Below, one piece after another: positions 8,501 to 16,003 of a stretch of DNA of 42,916 bases. The notes below the pieces were generated by a model. That model saw nothing but the letters and a program-made list of their open reading frames with translations, was not told where the DNA came from and searched no databases. This DNA is from JBJENW01 sp051880395 (GTDB lineage: Bacteria > Bacillota > Clostridia > Lachnospirales > Lachnospiraceae): assembly GCA_051880395.1 (NCBI GenBank), contig JBJENW010000319.1, positions 1-42,916 of the forward strand. The letters run 5' to 3'. The position numbers and the translations under genes are program-made. Numbering within the stretch: position 1 is the first letter of the stretch; each line of letters starts with the position of its first letter.

Positions 8501-9982
8501 AAAGAACAGACCGAATTGCAGAAACTACAGAAAAAATATCGAATCGAAGAAACAGCATGGGCCGGTCTGATCTACGATGAAAAAGAACAACAGCATCAGG
8601 AAATCTTACTGGAAGACAAACGGAAAAAAGCGAAGGAAAAAGAGCGGCTTTGGAATGAAGAAGATAAGCAGATCGCGGTTTTAAACAGTCAGATTGATGG
8701 TAAAACAAAAGACATGGAACAACAGTGTGGATATACAGAACCGCTTTCGAAAAAAGAGATTCACACCGTTGATTTTGAGGCGGAAATGAATCAGTTGAAT
8801 TATCAATTGGCAGAGTTGGCAAAAGAGAACAAAGCGGTAGAAAAACGACTGCATAGTTTCCGCGAAAACCTGACGGCACTTTCGGAATATCAGGATTTTT
8901 CGATTCAAAAAGAAGTGGAATGGGAAGAAAATCCTGCACAGATGAGTGAAAAACGGCTGCGTGAATTTTCCGGTATCCTGCGTCGGGATTTTCGGCAGTA
9001 TACGGAAGAACAAAAACGCAGCAAAGACCGTCTGGAAGCGCACCTGAATCGGTTGACCAGAAAAGAAGAATATCAGGAGGATTATTATCAAAAACCGCTG
9101 GAGGCAATGCTTGCAGTAACGTATGCGGCATCACTCGTTTTGGCACAGTTAGATACCACGATGCAGTCGTATGACAGTCAGATGGAAAAACTGGCAGTGG
9201 ATATTGCGATGGTGGAAAAAGAGAAAAACAAGATCGTGGAACTGCTCGAAGATTATATAAAAGAAGTACACCGGAATATGGGAAAAATCGACAGTAACTC
9301 AACCATTACGATTCGTGAAAGACCGATCAAAATGCTGCGTCTGCAACTTCCGGATTGGGAAGAAAATGAGGGATTGTATCACCAGAGACTGGAAGATTTC
9401 ATGGATGAACTGACGCGAAACGGCATCGAAATTTATGAGAAAAATGAGAATGCCACAGATTATCTCAGCAGCCGGATCACAACGAAATATCTGTATAATA
9501 CGGTCGTCGGAATTGGAAATATCCAGATTAAGCTGTATAAGATCGAAGAACAGCGTGAGTATCCGATCACCTGGGCAGAAGTGGCGAGAAATTCCGGCGG
9601 AGAAGGATTTCTGTCTGCGTTTGTCATATTGTCCAGCCTTCTCTATTACATGCGCAGGGATGATACAGACATTTTTGCTGACCGCAATGAAGGAAAAGTG
9701 TTAGTGATGGATAATCCGTTTGCACAGACGAATGCAGCACATTTGTTGAAACCATTGATGGATATGGCGAAAAAAACGAATACGCAGCTGATCTGCTTAT
9801 CCGGTTTGGGCGGTGATTCCATTTACAGCCGATTTGACAATATTTATGTCCTGAATCTGGTATCTGCCAGTCTTCGGGATGGGACACAGTATCTGCGCGG
9901 GGAACATAGGCGCAAAGCCCAGGAAGAAGTGATGGTTTCCTCTCAGATTGAGGTTTATGAGCAGCAGAGTTTATTGTTTTAA
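5582..9982 (+). CDS. jetC: Wadjet JetC: SMC/MukB-like ATPase
   Basis: JetC is the SMC-type motor that extrudes DNA loops in the Wadjet complex. The 1466-residue protein has a Walker A at residues 37-44 (LRNGGGKS), long heptad-rich coiled coils (~230-630 and ~755-1210), a globular hinge-like region at ~640-750, an ABC-type signature SGGEG at 1338-1342 and a Walker B VLVMDN ending at Asp1377-Asn1378. The residue after the Walker B aspartate is Asn, not the usual catalytic Glu. The reading frame is intact. It overlaps jetB by 8 bases, so the four genes are surely one operon. The length and divergent Walker B set it apart from the second SMC gene at 27361. An anti-plasmid role is established for the family and inferred here. 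Confidence 0.88.
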   Translation: MSKINAVRLINLNYNNNAIRVSDETFQMGGQSTLLSLRNGGGKSVLVQMMTAPFVHKQYRRTKDRPFESYFTTAKPTFLLVEWELDEQAGYCLTGMMVRKSQASEEQSSEPLEIINFISEYESRCETDLYHLPVVEKTKKEIVLKSFHACRQLFETYKKDPEKKFFFYDMNNSAQSRQYFNKLSEYRIYYKEWETIIRKVNLKESGLSELFSDCKNEKELIEKWFLETIQDKLNQEKDRVKEFQSIVDKYIRTYKDNKSKIERRDTILKLKEDMLEVEEKAKTYQDAENKVKDSENRIACFLQELNKLEKSAQDAQQALEIKSGECRAQMSRILYEKLSMELHNLSDELQFHSSNRDMIQLEKDALDIECEKIEMIVHQYECAKQQEVIDEQRQEYENLTQRIAVSKKDEQELEPERKQIGGFLNAYYQKNLETVTEKIGQTEVAYQQTQEKERVQREKELESQKRLDECREKIAEQNAEIKGFTQKEDAFNRMYQEAFARNILGEYEPGMLEIKKEQYEKEQTEYARNCKEHIRQQAESEERQKALERKTEDLQKKKQNKKLQLGLLVEKGNKFDAQIKERQTILRYLDVEETMLWNTAALLEAADRKIADIDRTRLNLNQEKTALQKEWKKLTSGEVLELPQEFKELLEELELHPVYGMNWLQKNGNSVEKNTELVRRQPFLPYSLILPSAEIKTLEAHGTEIYTSFPIPILPREAMEASLVEEESSLLHLSGISFYLWFNEKLLDEEALRVLIAQKEAQLNKKQEQIDRKNQEYQEYTEKRSVLKQQTITKESVEQNRKEQQEAEEEIHCMEETIDRCKEELLQEKQTFQNLLDTIQKEKLQMERCRQRENAFAQFCADYACYQKQRQEVEQSKKDKERFEEQKKLAVSLQQQYAQKRFSLENEKQKYEAQKKAYKEKQIRYTNYEPDALFETALSPNELEARYEAITTKMSSELQLLEEQQQRAAKLLLKEQTELQKLQKKYRIEETAWAGLIYDEKEQQHQEILLEDKRKKAKEKERLWNEEDKQIAVLNSQIDGKTKDMEQQCGYTEPLSKKEIHTVDFEAEMNQLNYQLAELAKENKAVEKRLHSFRENLTALSEYQDFSIQKEVEWEENPAQMSEKRLREFSGILRRDFRQYTEEQKRSKDRLEAHLNRLTRKEEYQEDYYQKPLEAMLAVTYAASLVLAQLDTTMQSYDSQMEKLAVDIAMVEKEKNKIVELLEDYIKEVHRNMGKIDSNSTITIRERPIKMLRLQLPDWEENEGLYHQRLEDFMDELTRNGIEIYEKNENATDYLSSRITTKYLYNTVVGIGNIQIKLYKIEEQREYPITWAEVARNSGGEGFLSAFVILSSLLYYMRRDDTDIFADRNEGKVLVMDNPFAQTNAAHLLKPLMDMAKKTNTQLICLSGLGGDSIYSRFDNIYVLNLVSASLRDGTQYLRGEHRRKAQEEVMVSSQIEVYEQQSLLF

Positions 9983-10036
9983 TGTGCAGTTTGGAATACG
10001 TGTTCCCTGTTGACAGAGTATGGAAAGGAGTCATGT

Positions 10037-11029
10037 ATGAAACAGATTTTAGTGATCGCAACAGGTGGAACGATTGCCTGTCGTTCCACAAAAAACGGGC
10101 TGGTTCCACAGATCGATATGGAGGACTTTTTAAATTACGTACCGCAGATTCATGAATTGTGTGAGCTGCATGCGATTCAACTGATGAATTTAGACAGTAC
10201 GAATATGCAGCCAAAAAACTGGCTTCAGATTGTGGAAACCGTAAAGGAGAATTATGAGAAATTTGATGGCTTTGTGATTTTGCATGGGACGGATACGCTT
10301 GCCTACACAGCAGCGGCACTTTCCTATCTGATTCAAAACAGCCAAAAGCCGATTGTTCTGACCGGGGCGCAGAAACCCATTGATGAGGATATTTCGGATG
10401 CGAAAAGCAATCTGATTCAGAGCATTTTATACGCAACGTCTGGCGAATCGACAAATGTGAGTTTTGTTTTTGATGGAGAAGTGATCGCGGGAACCAGAGG
10501 CAGGAAGGTCAGAAGTAAAAGTTTTAATGCGTTTTCCAGTGTGAATTTTCCGCATAAGGCGGTAGTACGGGACAATAAGGTGTTTCATTATATTGAAGAA
10601 CAGATTGCAAAACCGGTAGAATTTTATGAAAAGTTGAATGAACGGGTATTTGTGCTACATCTGATCCCGGGCATGACAGCTGACATTTTAGACTATTTGA
10701 AACCACGGTATGAGGCAATCGTGATCGAAGGGTTTGGCGTCGGTGGAATTCCAAGCTGTGAGGAATTGAAATTCAAAGAAAAAATGGATGAGCTGCTCGA
10801 TGCGGGCATGGAGATTGTGATCACGACGCAGGTTCCGATGGAAGGAAGCAATCTCGATATTTACGAGGTGGGAAGGATCTTTAAGCAGAATAAACGAATT
10901 CTGGAAGCGTATGATATGACCATCGAGGCCATCGTGACAAAACTGATGTGGATTCTGGCAATCAGTCATTCGCATGAAGAGGTACGGCACTTGTTTTATA
11001 CAAAAATAAATTACGATATCGAGCGATAA
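10037..11029 (+). CDS. ansA: L-asparaginase, type I
   Basis: It hydrolyses asparagine to aspartate and ammonia. Starting at ATG 10037, which has AAAGGAG 7 bases before it, the protein has 330 residues, normal for the family. The first catalytic motif TGGTIA is at residues 9-14 (nucleophile Thr12) and the second, HGTDTLAYTA, begins at His83 (Thr85 and Asp86 catalytic). No signal peptide is present, so it should be cytoplasmic. An upstream in-frame TTG (10010) lacks a ribosome-binding site. It lies 54 bases after jetC with no clear terminator or promoter between, so read-through from the Wadjet operon is possible, but a defence role is not suggested by anything in the protein. Confidence 0.92.
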   Translation: MKQILVIATGGTIACRSTKNGLVPQIDMEDFLNYVPQIHELCELHAIQLMNLDSTNMQPKNWLQIVETVKENYEKFDGFVILHGTDTLAYTAAALSYLIQNSQKPIVLTGAQKPIDEDISDAKSNLIQSILYATSGESTNVSFVFDGEVIAGTRGRKVRSKSFNAFSSVNFPHKAVVRDNKVFHYIEEQIAKPVEFYEKLNERVFVLHLIPGMTADILDYLKPRYEAIVIEGFGVGGIPSCEELKFKEKMDELLDAGMEIVITTQVPMEGSNLDIYEVGRIFKQNKRILEAYDMTIEAIVTKLMWILAISHSHEEVRHLFYTKINYDIER

Positions 11030-11101
11030 AAATAATTACCGTTCACAAAATTGGCCACCCGAAACGGTGTCGGCCCCACTACTCTTTGAAAAAAAGGGAC
11101 G

Positions 11102-11499
11102 CGAAAAATATCTCAACCGGGGAATTCCTAGGCGGACGTTTCCGGAATTCGGATGGGTGGTTGCAATGGGGGCGGCTGCTTCCAGAAAGGCTAGACAGAA
11201 ATGAAGTCGAGTTTGGGTGGGCGGATTTGCGATGCTCTATTTTTGCTGTTTTCCGAATGTCGTACAAACCGCACGCAGGTGTATGTGGGAGAAAGACTCA
11301 GAAGCAGACTCTTTCTCCCACATACACCTACGCACAGTTTGTACGCCTCTCGGCAAAACAGCAAAGGGCATCGCAAATCCGCCCACCCAAGCTCACTAAC
11401 ATTTCTGTCAAAGCCTTTCTGGAAGCAGCCGCCCCCGTTGCGCACCCATCCGAATTCCGGAAACTGTGTATTGGAAACGGTAGGTTGAGATATTTTTCG
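11102..11499. repeat. Giant imperfect palindrome, element 1 (~398 bp)
   Basis: The two halves are reverse complements over almost their full ~190-base length around a 13-base loop (11297-11309). The terminal 17 bases pair perfectly (11102-11118 with 11483-11499). Further long paired blocks include the GGAATTCGGATGGGTG, GGCGGCTGCTTCCAGAAAG and GGCGGATTTGCGATGC segments. No start codon with a ribosome-binding site or recognisable protein is seen; open frames on both strands arise from the GC-rich repeat. It resembles a foldback or MITE-like element. A homologous copy in reverse orientation lies at 11719-12115. I see no convincing target-site duplication. Confidence 0.85.
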
Positions 11500-11552
11500 A
11501 TAGGGAAGAAAAGTGTGAATCCGAAACTTTTTGGCAGATTTATGAAAGTAAA

Positions 11553-11718
11553 TCAATCATCATCGAGTGTTTTTTCTTTTTCTGTATCAATTTGATATGT
11601 ATATTCTCCGCTGATAAAATAATCTACACTGCATTGAAGTATATTTGCTATTTTTATGAGAACAGAAAGTGAAGGATGCTTAATTTTTTTAAAAAGTTTT
11701 GGTTTAGCATTTTTGGGG
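11553..11718 (-). pseudogene. 3' remnant of an XRE-family (helix-turn-helix) regulator
   Basis: Reverse-strand translation gives KHPSLSVLIKIANIL, then QCSVDYFISGEY and a charged tail ending at a TGA (11555-11553). This is the typical end of a Cro/C1-type HTH domain (PSLxxLxKIAxxLxVSxDYLL). The frame runs up to the edge of palindromic element 2 at 11719, and the N-terminal helices are not found on the far side. The gene was therefore truncated, plausibly when element 2 arrived. No function is expected. Confidence 0.65.
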
Positions 11719-12115
11719 CGAAAAATATCTCAACAGACCGTTACCGATACACAGTTTCCGGGATTCGGCGGACTCTGCGGACAGGGATGGTGCAAACGGA
11801 TGTGGCTTTGACAGAAATGTTAGTGAGTTCGGCTGGGTGGGGGTGCGATGCCCTTGCTGTTTTGCCGTTCGGCGGACTGGCTGTGCGTAGGTGTATGTCG
11901 GGGAAAGAGTCTGATTTTGAGTCTTTCCCCGACATACACCTGCGCGCAGACTGTCCGACATTCGGAAAACAGCAAAAATAAAGCATCGTACCCCCGCCCA
12001 GTCGAACTCGACTTCATTTCTGTCAAGCCACATCCGTTTGCACCATCCCTGTCCGCAGAGTCCGCCGAATCCCGGAAACGTCCGCATAGGAATCCCCTAA
12101 GTTGAGATTTTTTGC
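11719..12115. repeat. Giant imperfect palindrome, element 2 (inverted relative to element 1)
   Basis: Same architecture as element 1: arms of ~190 bases, a 13-base loop (11909-11921) and termini CGAAAAATATCTCAAC (11719-11734) and GTTGAGATTTTTTGC (12101-12115). The orientation can be read from arm-specific sequence: its left arm carries the block (ATACACAGTTTCC) found in the right arm of element 1, and its loop is the reverse complement of element 1's loop with three changes. The stem tip reads GTCGGGGAAAGA/TCTTTCCCCGAC, versus GTGGGAGAAAGA/TCTTTCTCCCAC in element 1, so the paired bases have changed together. Confidence 0.85.
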
Positions 12116-12143
12116 AAAGTTAAGGATTATTTCACAATTTGGA

Positions 12144-12152
12144 TGCTACAAT
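12144..12152 (+). promoter_or_regulatory. Extended -10 promoter element before the ABC transporter
   Basis: TGCTACAAT (TG-N-TACAAT) lies 30 bases upstream of the permease start, just right of palindrome 2. The -35 region is weak, as is common with extended -10 promoters. It is the only reasonable promoter between element 2 and the gene. Confidence 0.45.
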
Positions 12153-12181
12153 GAATACACCAAACAGAAAGGAGCAGAAAA

Positions 12182-14536
12182 ATGTACCTGCAAATGTTAA
12201 AAAAAGACCTGAAAAGGAAAAAGACCATGAATGTGATTCTTCTGATCTTTATTATTCTGGCGGCGATGTTCATTGCAAGCAGTGCCAATAATATGGTGAC
12301 AGTTATGAATGCGATCGACTATTATTTTGAGAAAGCGAATGTGCCGGATTATTGGACAGCTACTGCGAGTAAAGAAGAAAGTGATAAGCTGATTCAGTTC
12401 GCAAAGAAAAAAGATTGTACGTACAGTCATCAAAAAATGCTGCAGATTGATCCGAAAAACGTGAAAATCAGTGGAAAAACATTTACATATGGAAATACAC
12501 TGTGTTTATCAAAAGTTCCAAAAAGTGGAACAAAGGTATTTGAAAGCAATGCAAATGAAATTACACAGGTGAAAGATGGGGAAATTTATGTTACAAATGA
12601 CATCTTTTCCTCTACGGAAAATACATTTCAAGAAGGATGTAAAATTGTAATCGAAGAAAATGGTGTGAAAAAAACATTTCGTTTAAAAGGATATACCAAA
12701 GATGTAATGTTCGGTTCGGCAATGATGGGAACCACGCGGTTTCTAGTCAGTGACAAGGATTTTGAACTGTTTGAGAAAGAAGACAGTAAGTCGATGGAAA
12801 TGATGGAAATCTATACGAAAGATACAGAGTTTATGCGGCAATTGCAGAAACAGAATATCAAAACCATTATGAATCTGAATTACGCAAAGATTAAATTGAT
12901 GTATATCATGGATATGTTGATGGCTGCGATTGTTTTGATCGTAAGTATTTGTCTGATTTTAATTTCGATGGTGATCTTACATTTTACGATTCATTTTACA
13001 ATGAGTGAAGAATTTTGTGAGATCGGCGTGATGAAAGCAATCGGCATTACAAATGGTAGAATTCGGGGATTGTATATCGTAAAATATCTTGCGATTTCTA
13101 CCGTTGGTTCGCTGATCGGATTACTGCTCAGTTTTCCATTTGGAAACATGTTATTGGAAAATGTATCAAAAAATATTATCATTGCGGAGAAAGAAAACGA
13201 ATGGCTGAATGTGATTTTTGCGATTGTAACAGCTGTTGTTGTGGTGGCGTTCTGCTATTTTTGTACCAGAAATGTGAAAAAATTCTCACCGATCGATGCC
13301 ATTCGAAACGGAGAAACGGGCGAGCGTTATAACAAAAAAGGCGTCATTCATTTAAGCAGATCGAAATTGACACCGATTCCGTTTCTGGCTTGGAATGATA
13401 TTTTCAGTGGGTGGAAGAAACATATTTCCATGATTTTGATTTTTACCATCGGGATTTTACTGATTATTATTCCGGTCAATACCATAAATACACTTCAGTC
13501 GGACCGTCTGATCCAGTGGTTTAATATGGCAGAATGTGATCATGTGATTGCGCAGGAACTGCTTTTTACACCGGATGGGGATAACAAAAAGCAGGTGGAA
13601 GAACGAATCGCCGAGGTGAAATGTATGTTGCACGAACATCAGATTCATGCAGATGTGTATGAAGAAGTGATGTTTCGTTTTCCGATATCCCATGGAGACA
13701 AACAAATGTCATCACTTGCGTTTCAAGGGGTAGGAGATATAACCACAGATCAGTATCCTTATCTGCAGGGAACACCGCCACAAAATGAGGATGAAATTGC
13801 GATTTCTTATCTGGTAGCAGATGAAATTGGTGTGAAAATCGGAGATGACGTGGAAGTCAGTATTGGAGAACAGGCAAAAACGTATACCGTAACGGCCTTT
13901 TACCAGACAATGAATAATATGGGAGAAGGAATGCGTTTTTATCAGAAGGAAAAACTGGATTATCAGTATGCTACCGGCTGTTTTGGACTTCAGATTCGTT
14001 ATAAAGATCATCCGGATCAGAAAACATTAGAGGAGAGGGAGGAATTATTGAAAAAATGTTATCCAAAATCGGATGTGTATACAGCGGGAGAGTATATCAA
14101 CAAAATGATTGGTGATGTAGCAGGACAGCTGCAGAGCGTGAAAAAACTGATTTTCGGAATTGTCTTGTGCATCAATGTTTTAGTTGCGGTATTGATGGTG
14201 CGCAGTTTTCTTACAAAGGAAAAACGGGAAATTGCAGTATTAAAAGCCATAGGCTTTCAAGATCGATGCCTGATACGTTGGCAGTCGATGCGTATCGGAA
14301 TCGTCCTTGTGATCTCGATACTTTTGGGTGAGTTGATTTCGACACCGCTTACAAAACTTCTGGTGGAACCTGTCTTTCGGACGATGGGCGCCTACAGCAT
14401 TGAATTTGAGATTCTGCCATTTGAGGTGTATGTCAAGTATCCTCTGGTCATCTTAATCGTGACAGTACTTGCGAGTATCACAGCAGCGATGAAACTGAAA
14501 AAAATATCTGCATCAGACAGAGCAAATATGGAATAA
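12182..14536 (+). CDS. ABC transporter permease with two FtsX-type domains
   Basis: The 784-residue protein starts behind AAAGGAG. It has one N-terminal membrane segment (~17-38), an extracytoplasmic region, a first FtsX-like bundle (~240-270, 298-322, 341-360), another segment (~414-435), a second extracytoplasmic domain, and a final bundle (~655-676, 701-723, 752-770). The motif EEFCEIGVMKAIG and its repeat KREIAVLKAIGF near the two bundles are the coupling-helix signatures of FtsX/MacB/LolC permeases. It is followed 16 bases later by its ATPase and then by a two-component system, an arrangement typical of antimicrobial-peptide sensing or export modules. The substrate cannot be told from sequence. 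Confidence 0.9.
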   Translation: MYLQMLKKDLKRKKTMNVILLIFIILAAMFIASSANNMVTVMNAIDYYFEKANVPDYWTATASKEESDKLIQFAKKKDCTYSHQKMLQIDPKNVKISGKTFTYGNTLCLSKVPKSGTKVFESNANEITQVKDGEIYVTNDIFSSTENTFQEGCKIVIEENGVKKTFRLKGYTKDVMFGSAMMGTTRFLVSDKDFELFEKEDSKSMEMMEIYTKDTEFMRQLQKQNIKTIMNLNYAKIKLMYIMDMLMAAIVLIVSICLILISMVILHFTIHFTMSEEFCEIGVMKAIGITNGRIRGLYIVKYLAISTVGSLIGLLLSFPFGNMLLENVSKNIIIAEKENEWLNVIFAIVTAVVVVAFCYFCTRNVKKFSPIDAIRNGETGERYNKKGVIHLSRSKLTPIPFLAWNDIFSGWKKHISMILIFTIGILLIIIPVNTINTLQSDRLIQWFNMAECDHVIAQELLFTPDGDNKKQVEERIAEVKCMLHEHQIHADVYEEVMFRFPISHGDKQMSSLAFQGVGDITTDQYPYLQGTPPQNEDEIAISYLVADEIGVKIGDDVEVSIGEQAKTYTVTAFYQTMNNMGEGMRFYQKEKLDYQYATGCFGLQIRYKDHPDQKTLEEREELLKKCYPKSDVYTAGEYINKMIGDVAGQLQSVKKLIFGIVLCINVLVAVLMVRSFLTKEKREIAVLKAIGFQDRCLIRWQSMRIGIVLVISILLGELISTPLTKLLVEPVFRTMGAYSIEFEILPFEVYVKYPLVILIVTVLASITAAMKLKKISASDRANME

Positions 14537-14552
14537 AAAGGAGCCGATTCGT

Positions 14553-15320
14553 ATGGAAAAAATTTTAAATGTAAAAAATCTTTGTAAAACATATGTCGTA
14601 AATAAACAACAGAACAATGTACTAAAAAATGTAAGTTTTTCTGTTTCAAAGGGAGAAATGGTGGCGGTGATGGGACCGTCCGGTTCCGGAAAATCGACGT
14701 TATTGTATTCGGTATCCGGTATGGATGATATCACAGCCGGAACGGTTGAATTTTGCGGAAATAGTATCAGCGGCATGGGACAAAAAGAACTTGCCAATCT
14801 GCGTTTAAATGAGATGGGATTTATTTTTCAACAGATGTATATGCTGAAAAATCTGACGATCCTCGACAACATTATTTTGCCGGCATGTCAGTCGAAAAAG
14901 GTGAAAGAAAGCCGTAAGGAAACCGTACAACGCGGGCAGGATCTGATGCGGAAACTGGGCATTATCCAGATTGCGGAGAATGATATCAACGAGGTTTCCG
15001 GCGGACAGCTGCAGCGCGCCTGTATCTGTCGCAGTATGATCAACCAGCCAAAGATGATATTTGCAGATGAACCGACCGGTGCTCTGAACCGGACGTCTTC
15101 GGATGAGGTGATGGAGGAGTTGGCAAAATTGAATTGGGAAGGGACGACGATCATGCTGGTGACACATGATGTGAAAGTCGCTGCAAAATGCAGCCGGGTG
15201 TTATATATTGTTGACGGAACGATCAAAGGGGAGTACAATTTAGATACTTATACGTCTGCCACGCAGCTGCGGGAGCGGGAAAGAACATTGAGTAACTGGC
15301 TGATGGAAATGGGCTGGTAA
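14553..15320 (+). CDS. ABC transporter ATP-binding protein (MacB/LolD-like)
   Basis: The 255-residue ATPase of the preceding permease. Walker A GPSGSGKST is at 41-49, the signature VSGGQLQR begins at 148, and Walker B ends in Asp172-Glu173 (MIFADEPTGALN), followed by an H-loop in LVTHDVKVAA. The DEPTGALN wording is characteristic of the LolD/MacB/BceA class. A short C-terminal extension of ~25 residues (LDTYTSATQLRERERTLSNW) follows the core. Start chosen by AAAAGGAG upstream; it ends 17 bases before the response regulator gene. Confidence 0.92.
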   Translation: MEKILNVKNLCKTYVVNKQQNNVLKNVSFSVSKGEMVAVMGPSGSGKSTLLYSVSGMDDITAGTVEFCGNSISGMGQKELANLRLNEMGFIFQQMYMLKNLTILDNIILPACQSKKVKESRKETVQRGQDLMRKLGIIQIAENDINEVSGGQLQRACICRSMINQPKMIFADEPTGALNRTSSDEVMEELAKLNWEGTTIMLVTHDVKVAAKCSRVLYIVDGTIKGEYNLDTYTSATQLRERERTLSNWLMEMGW

Positions 15321-15337
15321 AAAAGAGAGGATTTGGG

Positions 15338-16003
15338 ATGGTCGATATATTGATAGTGGAAGACAATTTGGAACTTTGTGGACTGCTGCGGGATTTTTTG
15401 CAGGCAGATGGATACGAAACGGTTGTGGCAGACAGCGGAGAAAAAGCGTTGGATGTGTATCAAAAGCAGGGAGCAAAATTAATTGTTTTGGATATTATGC
15501 TGCCTGGTATCGATGGGTTTGCAGTATGTAAAAAGATTCGTGAACAGAGTGATGCGCCGATTTTGATCGTGAGTGCGAAAACAGAAAAAGACGATCAACT
15601 AAATGGTCTGATGCTGGGTGCGGATGATTATATCGAAAAACCGTATGATATCGATATCATGCTGGCAAAAATCCGTGGAATTTTGAAACGCAGATATGCA
15701 AAGGAAGAAATTTTACTCGATGAAGAACTTCGCGTGGATAAAACGAGCCGGACGGTCTGGAAAAATGAGATTCCACTGGATCTGACCGTAAAAGAATTTG
15801 AACTTTTGGTTTTGCTGATGGAAAACAGGGGGAAAGTGCTGCAGAAAGAGTACCTGTTTCAGCAGATTTGGGGAAGTGACAGTTTTTCCGAACCGCAGAC
15901 ACTGACGGTTCACATCAAACGACTGCGGCAAAAAATCGAGAAAGATCCCAAAAATCCGCGAAGAATCCTCACGGCATGGGGTGTGGGGTACCGGTATCAA
16001 TGA
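15338..16003 (+). CDS. OmpR/PhoB-family response regulator
   Basis: A 221-residue regulator with a receiver domain (acidic pocket Glu8/Asp9, phospho-acceptor Asp52 in LIVLDIMLPG, conserved Lys in YIEKPY) and a C-terminal winged-helix DNA-binding domain (~125-220; LTVKEFELLVLLMENRGKVLQ, and VHIKRLRQKIEKDP). It should respond to the sensor kinase encoded immediately downstream and probably controls the ABC transporter genes just upstream. Its stop codon overlaps the kinase start (ATGA), showing translational coupling. Confidence 0.93.
   Translation: MVDILIVEDNLELCGLLRDFLQADGYETVVADSGEKALDVYQKQGAKLIVLDIMLPGIDGFAVCKKIREQSDAPILIVSAKTEKDDQLNGLMLGADDYIEKPYDIDIMLAKIRGILKRRYAKEEILLDEELRVDKTSRTVWKNEIPLDLTVKEFELLVLLMENRGKVLQKEYLFQQIWGSDSFSEPQTLTVHIKRLRQKIEKDPKNPRRILTAWGVGYRYQ

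Noticed and set aside
8430..9302. 290-residue reverse-strand open frame inside jetC, and similar long antisense frames (for example 9624-10454)
   Set aside because: They lie antisense to a well-supported coding gene with strong codon structure; no start signals or recognisable domains.
11079..12105. Several open frames of 60-169 residues on both strands, such as 11086-11595 (+), 11191-11556 (-), 11704-12087 (-)
   Set aside because: They run through the arms and loops of the two palindromes, appear on both strands as mirror translations, lack ribosome-binding sites and match no family.
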